From the NCBI GenBank assembly GCA_026873275.1, contig JANTUC010000004.1, positions 1,240,001 to 1,304,000 on the forward strand: 64,000 nucleotides of DNA, read 5' to 3'. This document shows, in pieces, positions 24,536-36,806 of this stretch; positions within the stretch are counted from its first letter, which is position 1; each line of letters starts with the position of its first letter. This DNA is from Pseudopithomyces maydicus (taxonomy: Eukaryota > Ascomycota > Dothideomycetes > Pleosporales > Didymosphaeriaceae). A model generated the notes under the pieces. That model searched no databases. It was not told the origin of the DNA and saw only the letters and a program-made list of their open reading frames with translations. A program made the translations under genes and the position numbers.

Positions 24536-25597
24536 TCACATCCACACATCGGGTGATGCAAGTGCTCCTGGGGTGCCTGGTCTGAATACCCGAAACGGTG
24601 CATCTTTGATCTCCCCGCCAGTCCAACTGAGGTGAACATCGAAGAAGCTCGGCAATGTCACCTGCTTCAATGGTGCCAACAGTCTCTCCTCGCAACTCAA
24701 ATCTCGGAACACGTCGAGATACATGAGCCTGACCCTTAACCACTTGAGACATTTCATTTCCGAGATTATACGCCATGTGTCTTCCCACGTTGCCTCGTCG
24801 TGAGGTGGATATAGCGCGGGCCGAGAAATGAGCAGGGTCTGAGCGAATGAATCGTAGATGGGCCACGAGACACACCATTCGATATCGAGGTTTTGAACGA
24901 GCGACCAGCGATTTGGTAGGATGGTGGAGGAGAAGTATCGGAGGCAATCGAGATCGAAGAAAGCGAACGTGTTGGTGGAGTAGACAAAGTCAATGGCTTC
25001 AGAGTATCTGACGTGATGTCAGTCAAATTCTATTGATCTTCTGACAGGCGGAATGTACACTTGGCGGCAGGCCAGCAGTAACGGGAGGATATCTCCATCT
25101 GTCGGGGGTGGCTCATCAGGCAAATCTGAGTCTACCGACCAGGCGTTGCCCGGCAGACAACCATCGTAATCGAGTGCGCACTCGCGGAGATCAGAAGCTT
25201 TGCAGCGAATGTGCCCTAGCCTATATTTCTTTAGTACAACGTGCATTGCACTGTCGCCAACTGCATCACGATATATCATCCGCCTGAGCTCCAGAGGGAG
25301 CTGCATGAGCCTGGATGCCGACTGATCACGGACTGCTCCACGAGGCGCTTTCGGTTCCAATGCTCCCTCTCCTGTGCAATCGCCGCCTCGAATGGTCAAT
25401 GCACGTTCCGGTGGGCGGATAGGCAGTGGACGCGGGGCCACCGCTTGACGTCTCTCAAAGCGACGTTTGTCTTCCGACTCGCCATAATGGTGTAGGCGGC
25501 GTGGACAGCAGCATGAAGCGAATGCGATCCAACAACACAGAATGGGCCCGCATGCAACACCTAGAGCTATCGTGGTGACTGTGGCTCGACGGGTCAT
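24536..25597 (-). CDS. DUF7730-like protein with N-terminal membrane anchor
   Basis: The function is unknown. Exons are 25597-25059 and 25007-24536 with a 51-nt GT-AG intron; 336 residues. A hydrophobic N-terminal segment (about residues 7-32, with CCW and SCCC cysteine groups) looks like a signal anchor. After a basic linker comes 'LPLELRRMIYRDAVGDSAMH', then 'LLLACRQVYSEAIDFVYSTN' spanning the splice junction, followed by TFAFFDLDCLRYF. This Leu-Pro-x-Glu-x-Arg ... CRQVYSEA-x-x-x-YSTNTF pattern is the fungal DUF7730/F-box-like family, widespread in Pezizomycotina and often near variable loci. It is convergent with the PKS, with only 38 bp between the two stop codons. The alternative donor 2 bp upstream would break the motif and the frame. 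Confidence 0.8.
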
Positions 25598-26587
25598 GTT
25601 TTAGAGACTGTTGTATAGGAAAGAAAATTGGTAGGTAGGAGTATAGGGTGATCAAGGATGGAGATGCATGGTGCTGACGATGAAAGATGAGACGCGAAGA
25701 GTAGACGACGAATAGCAAACAACTGGAGCGAGAAGAAACAGGGCTGAAGGGGAGAAAAGAGCAGGTAGACTAGTTAGCAGGAAAACGCGTCGGACAAACT
25801 GACGTGTAGTCCGAGTACGTCAGAGACAAGCTGACAGTGAGCGGTGGAAGGCGGCAGAATAGGTCACCCTTATCGATAAGAGATCCCAGTCACGTGCCAG
25901 TAGATTGGCCCCTAGGACCGGCGCCCTGAAAGGCCTATGCCACTGGCTTAATTCTTCGTCAGTTCAAGACTTCCAAACATATCTATCTGTCCGTACATTG
26001 ATTCATCTTTTGTCAAGTTCTTGCCCAAGTAGTACTACCCGTGAACTGGTCTCTTCCAAGGTTCCATCTTGGCCCTTCGCAACTGCCATTTTGATCCCAA
26101 CACCCAAGTTATGACCTCATTCCAAAGTCTATTTAAGTCTTTTGATCGCACTCTCCTCGTGAGACATTCTTCATCAGCTGTGACCATTGTATTGTCTGAT
26201 TTAATTCAAGAGATCGAATGCACGTGTTGAGTATCTGGAGCATCCTGCAGTTAGCCGCGCAGCCTACGAATTAGCCTGGGCTGTGCTTCAGCCTCACGCA
26301 TGCATCTTCTTAAGTCGAGAGCGATTCTCCTGGGTTGATCGTCTGACATAACTCTTCGCAACCAGCGCTACATACACTGCATACGTTTGACGAACAGGCC
26401 GATCATGTTCACACATCGCATCATATCGCATCTCGACTCACTCGGTACCTAGGCTGCGCTGAAGCCTCGCTTTTCACGGCACATCCATATGCGTGCACGT
26501 AGCACGACAGTAGGGAGACAGAGAACCTAACTATAGACACAGTACGGAATTCTGTTACTGTAACGAGTCAAACATTCCACCACAGTC
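25598..26587. other. Intergenic region between DUF7730-like gene and NLR-like gene
   Basis: About 1 kb, a divergent promoter area. No gene or repeat recognised. Confidence 0.4.
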
Positions 26588-29500
26588 ATGTCGCTCATTG
26601 TCGCAAAGACAGCGCAGGCCGCGAGGCTGAAGCCTGAAATAAGGCTTGCACAGGCAGTATCTCAATTCAAATCCTGTCTAAACAGCAGTCAGAAGGCCGA
26701 TTTTGACATCAGGATAAACGAATCGCTCAAAAACACACCAGGCCCTACTGATGTTTTAAGATTTACTTCTGATTTTAACAAGCGCGTTTCTATTCTATCA
26801 GGCAATCGATGCTACGGTCCACGATTTCACAATTTTCTACAGGGTGTCCAGCAATTTGCAGCGCTTGGTGACGTAGTTATAGGAGGGTATCAGAACATCA
26901 TTGCATGCAGTGTATGGTCGCTCGTGCGTATATCGCTATTGGTATGTATTAGCCTGCGCGGGTGCTTCTTATGTCTTTCGGTTTTGTTTGGGCACCTATG
27001 TCTATGTTTTCGTAGGATCCAAAGGCGTATCGAATAATGCAATCCATCTAACATTGGCATGCAGGCAACTATCAATATAACTTCTTACCTCGACCGTGTG
27101 TCGCGGCTATTCATGGATATCGGCCGCACTATACCGCGCAACCAGAGGATCGCCCTCTTGTATAGACACTCCGCATCCTTGCAAGACTATCTCTGCGAGT
27201 ACTTCACTGTTGTTGTGCAATTATGCCATCATATCATGAACTTTGCTCAAGCCTCATCACTGAAGAAGATGACAAGCTCCTTAAGTGACTCTGATCTTAA
27301 AGAATTCGAATCGGAGCTGGTCAATTGGTCTATGCAGATCAAGGATGAGATGGCCATGCAATCGGCGATCTCTATCGAGAGGGAAGCGCAAGAGAATTCG
27401 AAGTATCGATTTACATCACGCAAAGCAGCACAAGCGGATGCACACGAAAGGCAGCTTGCAACATACATCAACAATCTCAATCGATGCTCTCAATATGATT
27501 TTGAGACGACATGGAAACAAATTCGAAAAAAGGGATCCACTCAGCTGTTTGCAAAGTCTCCGAATTACACGCAATGGTCGATAGCCGGTGTATCCAGTAC
27601 GTGTCTCCGGGTTTACACATAAAAAATGCATCACGAAGCGACGTGGAGCCGACTTAAATTAAAACTGATGATCATGAGCTAACATTCTACGTTCAGGTAC
27701 GTTGATATTTACTGGCAAACTTGGTTGTGGCAAGTCCGTCATGATGGCCAATATGGTCGAGGATCTCATCACAAAGGCTGTTGGGGACTTGGACACTGTT
27801 GCATACTTTTTCTGCAAACATGATATTTTGGAAGGGCTCGAAGCTGGTACCATCATTGCCGCGCTGACTCGCCAATTACTCCACCCTTGGCCTAAGATTC
27901 CAGCATTACAAGATGCAGATACCTTGATGACCGACGGCCCTCAACTACTTGACATACTCTGGAGTAAACTACCAGATACAGCAAATATTTATATTGTTGT
28001 GGACGGGCTTGATCAATGCGCACAGGAAGAACAAAAGGAGGTTATGAACTGGATGCAACAATTGCAAAAAGTCCGATGCGTACGCCTGTGTATGTCTAGT
28101 CGGATCGATCCTGATAAGACAACACTCCCTATTCTTGAAGAATACGGTAGTGCTCAGGTCACTCCAGTTCCGGAGAATTCCTCTGATATCGACAGCTTCA
28201 TAGACTTGGAGCTAGATGCCTGTCTCCAAGATGGCCAACTCAGGCTGGGTGACCCGTCTCTCATCATCGAGATTCGTGCAGCGCTGAGAAAAGGGTCCCA
28301 GGGAATGTTTTTGTGGGTAGCCCTCCAGATCAAATCACTCTGCGCGATGCAGTCAGATTTGGAGATACGAGAAGCTCTCCGACACCTACCTCAAGGCCTT
28401 TCCGACACCTATGATGACATCCTGCGCAGAAAAAATCAATCCCAGTGTTCTCCACTGACAAAGTATCAACAACTTATCTTTGAGATCACCAGTGCAGCGT
28501 GGCGACCACTCACTGTGTTCGAGATCAAGGAGGCTTTAGCTATAGTTCCTGGTGTCACAACACCGGATCTGTCTCAATCACTGAACAGTGTCTACGCGAC
28601 GCTAGGTTCTTGCGGTTGCCTGTTGATTGTCGACGAAGAAGAGTTAACAGTGCGCTTAGTTCATCCTAGTTTTGAGCAGTTCCTCATAGAGAAGTACAAG
28701 AGCCCACTGGGATCTCGTTTCACGGCCCCGCAGGCCCACTTCACCATGGCCGAGCGAATAGTCACTTATCTCAGCTACGCAGCTTTTAGAGGTGAAGTCT
28801 CGAAATATCGCATACCCGAAGTGGACGTAACAACAGTCCCCTCGCGCATAGTCACATCCACGGTGTCGTCGAAAGCCGTACAAGCCCTAGCCTTGAAGTT
28901 TCTGAGATCCGTACGCCAGCCACAAGTCGATGTGTCGAGGACACTTGCGGAAGCGCTTGAAACTCATCGTCGTTCGCAGGAGCACAAATTTTACTTCTAC
29001 GAGTACGCAAAAGTATACTGCATGCAACACTTTGCACGAGTGTTCGAGCCGGGTTTACACATCGAAAAACTGCTTCCCGAGCTTCTCAGCAACAACACAG
29101 TATCTCTGAAGCCTGGACATGACCAGTTCGACCCGTTTCTTTTCTTGGTAGCGTCCAATAATATTGAGATGTTCAAAATCTTCTACGTTGGGCAACAAGG
29201 ACTTGACCTAAAGGACCACGAACACCTGATTGCTGCGATTCGCTTAACGATCGAGAACGACGCTTTCGAGATGCTCGGTTTGATACTCAAGGCTGGAAAT
29301 CTCGATTACAATCTTCAATTCAAGTGGAACACCGAGGATGATACGGCAGAATCACTTCTAGCCCACGCAACAGATTTTGGAAGTCTGAAGGTGATACACT
29401 TCTTGCTAAATGCACGCAATCAATTATGCTACGACTATCTTCATGACACTATCATGAATAATTCAAAAAAAAATGAGAGATATTGTCTGCTCTTATGAAT

Positions 29501-29808
29501 TTTACTTAAGTTTTCCGCGTCACGCTGCTATCATGTGTAGTTCGAAAACAATGAGGGATGTTTTTTACTCTTATGAAAAATACTCACGTTTCCCGCATCA
29601 AAATTCTCATCGAATGCTGGTGTGGCTAACTGTTGCTTCCGAAGATGTAGTTGCTTTAGAGAAACTACTTGAAGATACATCACTGGCTGTGTTGGATTCA
29701 TATGAATGGTTTGAGGTCAATAGCTTTTCCAAGAAAGAGGGGAACAGAGACATAATTTCTTTGCTACGAAGTAAAAGCAAAAGATATTTGCAGAAATTTC
29801 CAGAGTAA
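26588..29808 (+). CDS. NLR-like STAND protein (DUF7708-type N-terminus, NACHT), probable frameshift near C-terminus
   Basis: A fungal NLR-like signal-transducing NTPase, the class linked to heterokaryon incompatibility and non-self response. Exons are 26588-26941, 27065-27596 and 27697-29498; 895 residues to the stop. The N-terminal block 'FLQGVQQFAALGDVVIGGYQ' and, after intron 1, 'YLDRVSRLFMDIGRTIPRNQ' match the DUF7708-type domain common before fungal NACHTs. Walker A is GKLGCGKS (about 302-309) and Walker B is IVVDGLDQC (Asp398 region). The NACHT winged-helix region follows ('WRPLTVFEIKEALAI', 'VRLVHPSFEQFLIEKY'). The end is weakly ankyrin-like. An A9 run at 29465-29473 is followed by an open +1 frame to 29808 that continues in the same style ('GNRDIISLLRSKSKRYLQK'). 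I give that end, but the true C-terminus may be at 29498. Confidence 0.8.
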
Positions 29809-30669
29809 GTCCCCACATGGTACCATAGTCAGTTCCCAAGTTTGTCAGTCCGCTCAACCTCAGTAGCATAACCCGCTCTACCTACAATTTCCGTTCTCCA
29901 TCGCCTGATCCTGATCGCGATTACTACTCCCCAGTTCCTTGAGATGTGAGAGGGGGAGGCTACCCTCGAAGTGCCTCTTGACTTACGGAGACGAGTCTGG
30001 TGATCTTCCTGCGATACACCGGCATCTGTTGGATATACAGGTATAGTCACCATTTGCAAGATATCTTTTGGCTTAATGGATATCCAATTTTGACGGAATA
30101 ACGCCTTGGTTCTCGTAGTCTTCGTTCGCACGACGGATTTGAAAATTGAATTTTCTATATCTACTATCTCTACAAAAGATTGTTGAAATATTTAGAGACT
30201 TCTGTAAGCACTGTCATTTCTTCACACCCAAATCTTTATCGGATTAACTGCAATAAATGCTAAACGCTCCAGGGCTGTTATTTGTTATGTGATTGATCCC
30301 GGTTTTAAATGAGAAACTCGCAGTAGGAAGACCAAGTAGAATGTGATTAGAAAAAAAAAGGATGAACCCCTTTTGCTGCCAACATTATCGCTAAGATAAA
30401 TTGTAAAAACTAGTCGGATCATCGTTTATTCGACCCACATGTGACCCTAATCCCACCTGACTGGGTGCTTTGTCTATCATAGACCCAAGCCGTCAGAGGT
30501 ACTGTCAAGAAAGAAACAGCGAGCTAACGAGCGTACCGAATACTCTGCTCGCCGAAAAAGGCCCCAAATCAGTAAAACACCGTACAAACCAACAAGCCCA
30601 GAAAGGAAGGGGGGAGGACAACAGGGAAAGGAAACACAGCATGGTCACCAACCAACCATGGCACACTCG
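29809..30669. other. Convergent intergenic region
   Basis: About 860 bp. No gene recognised; the short minus-strand open frame at 29829-30131 has no family features. An A9 run lies near 30351-30360. Confidence 0.4.
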
Positions 30670-32833
30670 TCATCCCCAAGGATTTCCCATCATCGCCTTC
30701 CCACTGAACCATCCTCCTCCATTTCTCTCATCCCGTCCCCATCCCTGAACCTGCATACCATAGCCACCCCCATATCCGTTTCCACCTCCCCACCCCTGAC
30801 TCGCCTGCTCAGCATGCCACTCGCCCCCAGTCTTACCCTTCTTCCCCACCGCAAAACTATACGTCCCATCCCCCAACTTCTTCCCCACACACCCAACCTT
30901 CTCCTCCATTCCCTCGGGCATCTTTCCCTTGCACTGCTCCAAAGCCCACTGGCACGCCTTGACAACATCGGCCCAAGCCTCCTTGTTCACCTCCTGGATA
31001 TCAGCAGTGAACCCTGCTTCTCCGCTCTTATCCTTGTCCCTCCGGATGCACTCCACGACACCCATCATGGTCCCCCGGATGTAACCCGTTACCATGCCCA
31101 CGTCTACACCCTCACCGGGTAGCAGCACGTGGAATCGAGCCTCGGACTCGACTCGCATCCGGCACCGCGCAGTGTCGAATCCCACCGGCGCAGCGAAGTA
31201 CTTCTGCCCCATGGCGCTGGCACGCGGGTTCTCGACGGGGCACAACGGCAGGCGGGAGAATGCTGGGAACGGGTATGTGAGTAGGTTGGTGAAGCTATCG
31301 AAGGGTGCGTCGGCGAGTTGTATGCCATTGTGGATGCTGAGGTCATTCCCCGCGGCTCGACACGCCTGCTTGTTGTAGGAACCCGGGTCGATTGCAGTGC
31401 GCGCCCAGGGCGTGGCAAGGGAAGCAGTCAGGTGCTCTTTGACGGCACGCACGGTAGGGGCGCCGAAATTGGATGTCGAGGCCGCGAAGAGGCGGAAGCA
31501 GAATGTGACCAGGGCGTCGAGGCCGAGGTGGAAGTGGGTGCGAAGGAGGGATGCAGGGAAGAGCAGGTGGATGTAGGACGCCCAGAAGAACATGTAAGTC
31601 GAGAGATGTTGGAAGGAGATGAGTTGACTAGATGGATCAACGAAGAGAACAGGGATGTTAAGACGTTGGGCGTAATTGTCGAGGCGCTTTATCTCATTGG
31701 GGGTATTTGCTTTGCCCAGGGGGAGGGTTTGACACCTGCAGTCAGGTCGAGGGCAGCAGTTATGGTGATGGCTGTGAGGGAGGAGCGGAGCTCCGAGGTC
31801 GTGGTGTTGATCCACGTGAGGAGGAAGGAGATCGTTGGGCCGTGGTGCCAGACGAGTTGTTTGGTGGATGAGCGCTGCATTTTGAAGACCCGCTCGATAG
31901 ACATGTTGATGCGTTTTATAGCAGACTTATCGTCGCTTTTAGGCGAGTAGCTTACGCCGCGGACGATCACTATGGCGTCGAAGGCGCAGACAGTGCCTTC
32001 GAGATGCTTTTTGCCGCCGATGGAGGTGATGTGGCCGACTAAGTCGCAGATTCGAGAGAAGGCATCGCGGTTGGATTTTGCTGCCACTATTTGTCGTCAG
32101 CATGCATACTTCCTTTTCAATTAGAGACTCATCGACAATAATACGCACACTTCTCACTAGAGATTATTACCATCGCCGGCTCCTTTCTCCGCTTTGCCTC
32201 CGATTTGGCTGCCTCTATCTTGAGCTTGATGATGACCTGCGTAAGTTGCAACAACTCGTCCATGTCATCACCGCTCTCCCATACGTGAAGCGCATCAATG
32301 TTGCAGACCGTCTCGATCGTCTTCTTCGACAAGTTGTCGAACGCACCCTTGTGCTTGGTCGGCATGTCCTTGACGCTCTTCATGAACTCGACCAAGTCGC
32401 TGCATGACGGGCCGATGAAGCTTTCGCTCGGCATCCTCACAGTACCGGAGGCGTGCTTGTGATTTGACCAGCTCCTATTTCCATTAGATGATGACTACAG
32501 TCTGTATGAAGATCGCCCTCACCTTGGTTCTTTGGACTTGTGGTGACGAGAACGGTGCCGATCGACTCGATGGGATCGAGAGCGCGTGCGACCAAGTTCC
32601 TGCTGCGACGAGGGCAGTGGCGTAGAGTACCCGTGCTCCTGCTGGAAGGGTAGCAGAGGTTGGCCGAGTTGAAAGCGAGAGCGAGTCCTCGTTGGCGAAG
32701 CCGCCCGCACTGGACTGGTGTGCCGTCTTGGACTCGTATGCCGCTGTGGATGCACCTGGAATTCGGGTGGAGGGTGAAGAATTTGCTGGTTTCTGCCACC
32801 GAACAGGCCCATCAAGCGCTTTATAGACTCCAT
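30670..32833 (-). CDS. Unknown fungal protein, Arg/Ser-rich N-terminus and Gly-rich C-terminus
   Basis: I do not recognise the family. A four-exon model keeps one frame: 32833-32523, 32474-32158, 32086-31816 and 31735-30670, giving 654 residues. Introns 1 and 2 have strong donors (GTGAGG, GTGAGA); intron 3 (80 nt, GTGGAT donor) is the weakest and was chosen because other pairings break the frame. The N-terminal 105 residues are rich in Arg, Ser, His and Pro ('RTRSRSHRVDRHRSRHHKSK'), suggesting a disordered nucleic-acid-binding or phosphorylated tail. A helical middle contains 'DDMDELLQLTQVIIKLKIEA'. About residues 340-390 are hydrophobic ('YMFFWASYIHLLF', 'DALVTFCFRLFAAS'). The C-terminus is Gly/Trp-rich (GWGGGNGYGGGYG). 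It shares the block with housekeeping trafficking genes. Confidence 0.6.
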
Positions 32834-33540
32834 TGAATCGCGTGTCGCAGCTGCAGGGTGCAAGGTGAATGATAGACGTGAAGGAGGATGCGTTAGCGAT
32901 AACGCGACACGATCTTTGCACGCCACCTTTATGTGTGAAGAGGGGTTGTTGGTGAGATTCGCGAGGAAGATGTGGTAATGATAGAAAACAGATGGGTGTG
33001 GCGTGTGAATGCAGGCTGACGCGCATGCTAAAGAATCGCGGTTTGCTGTTTGAGCTCAGCGCCTGGTATTTGATGGCCGAGGATAAAGAAAAGATACAAG
33101 GGTGCTAAAAGACGACGGTTTGCTGTAGGGTAGTAAATTTGTTGGAAGACACGGCTGTGCAAAGAAAAGAGATACACAGGAACAGATTGGCATTTGCTGT
33201 TCGACGTCAGCCAACATTCTCAACGACGGAGGAAGAAGATTTTCGAGTGGACTAAAGATAATCCAATTCAAACACCCGAACCCTCGAGTGCCATAGCCCC
33301 AATCAACTACAACGCCGTACACCCAATCGTGTCCCCTATGCCTACAGCTATATCTGAAGATGCAAGTTACAAACAAACGATACCAATACTGCGGTAGACC
33401 CAAACTCCAATGAACTCCCCAACACCGTTGACGACGACAACCGAACGAGTATAGACAGCTTCGAGCGAGCGAGCAAGCAATCGAAAGAGCCAAAATCAAA
33501 GACCAATTTTGAACCAAAAAACGTGCGCAGTGCATCGGAA
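32834..33540. other. Intergenic region 5' of the unknown gene and 3' of GYP7
   Basis: About 700 bp between two minus-strand genes. No supported gene; contains the promoter of the unknown gene and the 3' flank of GYP7. Confidence 0.4.
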
Positions 33541-36298
33541 TCAAGAACCCCCAGCACCACCACTACTACTACCTTGCTTCGCAGTATCCTCCTTCTCAAC
33601 CTTCTCCACCTGGCGACTCAGCAGCGTCCGAAGCTCAGCGCTGATGACTCTGGCATCCTGATCGCCGACCGGCTGCTTGCCGTTGCTCGTAGCCGACGTG
33701 GATGCTTCCGCAGTGTTATTTCCGTTGCTGTTACCATCTGCCGGCGCCGCTGCCCCAGCTACAGACTTCCTCTGCCGTGCCTGCGGAGCAGAGGGGAAAT
33801 TGCCCTTCTTATCGATCGTCTCGACCGTGCGCTGGAATCTCCTGAATAGCGATTCCGCCCGCACGAGCGTGGATTCTAGGTCCATGGTGCCGGAGAGTTC
33901 GTTGACTAGAGAATCTCGTTAGCAATCACTCATTTCATATTCTCGAATTCGAAATGTGGTTTCATGAAGCTAAAAAGGTAAGAGAAAAGGCACTCACCGT
34001 ATTTCAACACCTCGTCAAAATGCTGCAAATGCGCCATGATCACATCACGATGCTTCTCTAGTATCGCCAGCGCGATGAATATGTGGAAGTTACCGCTCAG
34101 GTAGTCCGTCCAAAGGGACTCCCAGAGTCTTAGCACGTCAGCCCACTCAAATTCGCGCTTGTACCACACGAGGAGCATGCGGAAGAAGAAGAAGAAGTTG
34201 GTCGAGTCGGCGGATTGGAGATGAACGTATAGCTTAGGATCCATGAGCTGCACGAGGTGGTCGAGGGTGAGGAGTTGCTTGCGCATGCCGGATTGGTTGC
34301 GAAGGAAGCTGCGCTCCTGTGGGGGTGTTAGTATGGAAATTGGATCCTAATTTTGTCATTTGCTCAATGAAACGGAACGTACCATGCGGTCCATGAACCC
34401 GACGAAGCCCCAGAAGGCAATAGCATCATCCTGCATAACAGCATAAATGGGCGCTAACAAGTCGCTCATACCCTGAACGTAGCCGAGCTCTTTATTGTAT
34501 TCGTTGTAGGTCAGTAGCATGTCCTTCATCTGTTCCAAATGCACGTTTGTTCCGACCTCCGAGAAAGGTGAATCGGGGTCTGGGTGGGGGATGTCTTCGC
34601 CCATGAAAATTGGAATAGTACGATCGGTTCTGTGCACATCCTTCTCTATAGCGCGCACCCCATAGAATGGGACAAGTCAGCCAGTGTGGTCTAGGGAAAT
34701 GAGGGTATGGGGACACTAACCTATCCTGTTCTTCTGGTCTTTCCACCACTCTTCAGCTTCGAGAGACCCATGCCCATCCACCATCTTCTCCCACCATGCG
34801 CCTTTGAGTCGAATGTACTCGTCTCGGCGACTGTTCAAGTTCGCCCGTCGCTCTTCCTCGGAACTATTCCAGTCATACACACCGAGAAGAAATAACCAGG
34901 CTTCCTTGCGAACCCCATCGTCGGGATGCAAGCCGCCGTGGAAGATGCGCTCCTTGACCTCATCGGGTGTGATATGCAAGCGCCCATGGCGGTCGAAGAA
35001 CCCCTTCCACTCTTCCATGGTGACGGGCTTTCTCCTATCACCCATCGACATGCGGTCCATATCGAGAATCTCAAAGTCCCCAACATCGCTCTCTTCCATC
35101 GCCAGCACATCCTTGGCGGTCCATATCCTCTGGTTTCGCTCGCGCTCGCTCTGCTCTGCAATGCCCATAGCCCATCTTGCGAGGTACAATCGCGCGCTGT
35201 CAAACTCCTCCTGAAGCGTCTGGACCTCTGGATTCTGAATCAATCTCCGGATCTGAGGCGGTAGGTTCTTGTTTTCGGAAATGTTCTGCGCCGTCCGCCG
35301 GGTGAAGGTCGTGACCTGGCTCAGCTTCTCCAGGAAGCTCCACCTCGCCTCCTTCAGCGCCTTTGTAACAGGATCCATGGCGCCATCCCTCTTGCCCTGG
35401 TCTTTCGAAGAAGAAGCATCGCCGTCCTTTGCATCGTCTTTTTCGCTTTCGGCGACCCTGGTGCGTTCCTGCCTACCGCCCGCTTGTCCTCCTCAGACGG
35501 GTCGATCAGGTAGATGGCATTATCCGCTCCAGACCGCTCGACATGGACATATCTCTTCAGCCACCGCAGAACCTCGTCGCCTCCCCAGAACATGCCTCCG
35601 CCGTCGCCAAAGGGGTCGAAGCTCTCTTTCGCCAGCTTCTTGCGCTGCATAATGGTAGACTGGCACTCGCTGTCGTGGAAGAAGAGCGCCGGGAAGCTAT
35701 CTCCTGCGCGGGTGTTGACGACCACGCTTCCGAACCACCATCCGATGCTCGGGGGCGCACCAGGAGCGAGTATATCTCGCTGACAGGGACGGCGAAGGCA
35801 TAGGTGCCGATCGAAGAGGCGTGCGAGGTGGTGGTGGGCGGCGGAGGAACGAGGTATGTCTGGCGCGGAGGAGAGGAGGTATCGGACAGGTCAACCTTCA
35901 CGTAGGTGTCGTATGCGTCGCCGAGGGCGGTCTCAGGCAGCCAAGCAAGCAGCAGGGAGGACGCATGTTCGTTCTTGGACGAGGCGGTCGAGGGGCGGGC
36001 GTCGGCGGTCTGGGGCGGGGACTTTTGCTGGACCAGTGCTATGAATCCAGGAATGTTGTCCTTCGCCGAGGGTGTGGGATGTATGTAGACCTGGTGCAGG
36101 TGAGCCGTCGTCAGCCGTCAGGCGTCACGCCACTGGTTGGTTGGATGCACGCACCTTGCTCTTGGTGTACAGCAGCTTGACGCCGCGGCCGGTCTCGGTG
36201 TGTCTGATGGTGTTGTACTCGCCCTCCTCGTCGTCGCTCAGGTCGTAGAAGGAGGCCGAGGGCGAGGGCGGGCTCCGCGAGGAGGCCGGGGAAGCCAT
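33541..36298 (-). CDS. GYP7: Rab GTPase-activating protein Gyp7 (TBC domain), frame shift at a C run
   Basis: Gyp7 accelerates GTP hydrolysis by Ypt7/Rab7 at the vacuole. Exons: 36298-36155, 36090-35477 and 35426-34721 (a 50-nt GT-AG intron lies between these two), then 34645-34383, 34316-33998 and 33905-33541; about 803 residues after correction. The N-terminal part is a Gyp7-type lipid/Rab-binding domain ('FIALVQQKSP', 'YAFAVPVSEIYSLLVRP'). At that point a run of five C (plus strand G 35751-35755) shifts the frame; one more C gives the family's RPPS-x-GWWFGS, after which 'VVNTRAGDSFPALFFHDSEC' continues. The TBC finger residues are IEKDVHR (arginine) and YVQG (glutamine). 'SADSTNFFFFFRMLLVWYKR' is a Gyp7 hallmark. 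The 50-nt intron lacks a clear branch site, so a second one-base shift in GCGG at 35476-35480 is an alternative. The disordered Ser/Gly-rich tail is in frame. Confidence 0.85.
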
Positions 36299-36806
36299 GC
36301 GGGGCGCGGCGGATGGGCGGGCACAAGGGGCGGACGTGTCTTTTGTGTGTTCTGTCTAAGGGGCAGCAATGTCAGTCAGTCAGTCAGTCACTGTTGGGCC
36401 AAGCGTGTCGAGCTGCTGCGCCCTGGTGGAGTCGTCGACGACGGAGGCGTTCGCTGCTGGAGCCGTTCCGGGGCGGCCTGATGACGTTCGCTTGTGGCGG
36501 GGCAGCTCGGGGGCAACGCGTCAAATCACCCATACACCTCCTGCACGCCATGCTTCACGGGACTCGCTCGACGTCAGCTGTTTATTAGATAGATACCGTA
36601 CGTGTACTTGTTGTGGCCAGGCCCTATGGAAAACCTCCCCTGGGAAATATGCAACATGCGCCAAAACACCCAGAAACGCCGTTCAAATGCCCTCAAAAAC
36701 GCCATGTCAACGTGAAATCAAACACCGCATCCAGAAACCAGTCCCAGTCCCATGCTCACTTCCCCAGCGTACGCGTAGACATCTCGTGGTGCGCGGCCCA
36801 AGACGC
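36299..36806. other. Intergenic region between GYP7 and MSO1
   Basis: About 500 bp. It holds a GTCA tetranucleotide run (36369-36391), part of the GYP7 promoter. No gene supported; open frames crossing it are GC-driven. Confidence 0.4.

Noticed and set aside
31689..31815. Separate small gene starting at 31815 (Met-Asp-Gln-His-His)
   Set aside because: Splicing 31736-31815 joins this region to the upstream exons in frame; a separate start is less economical.
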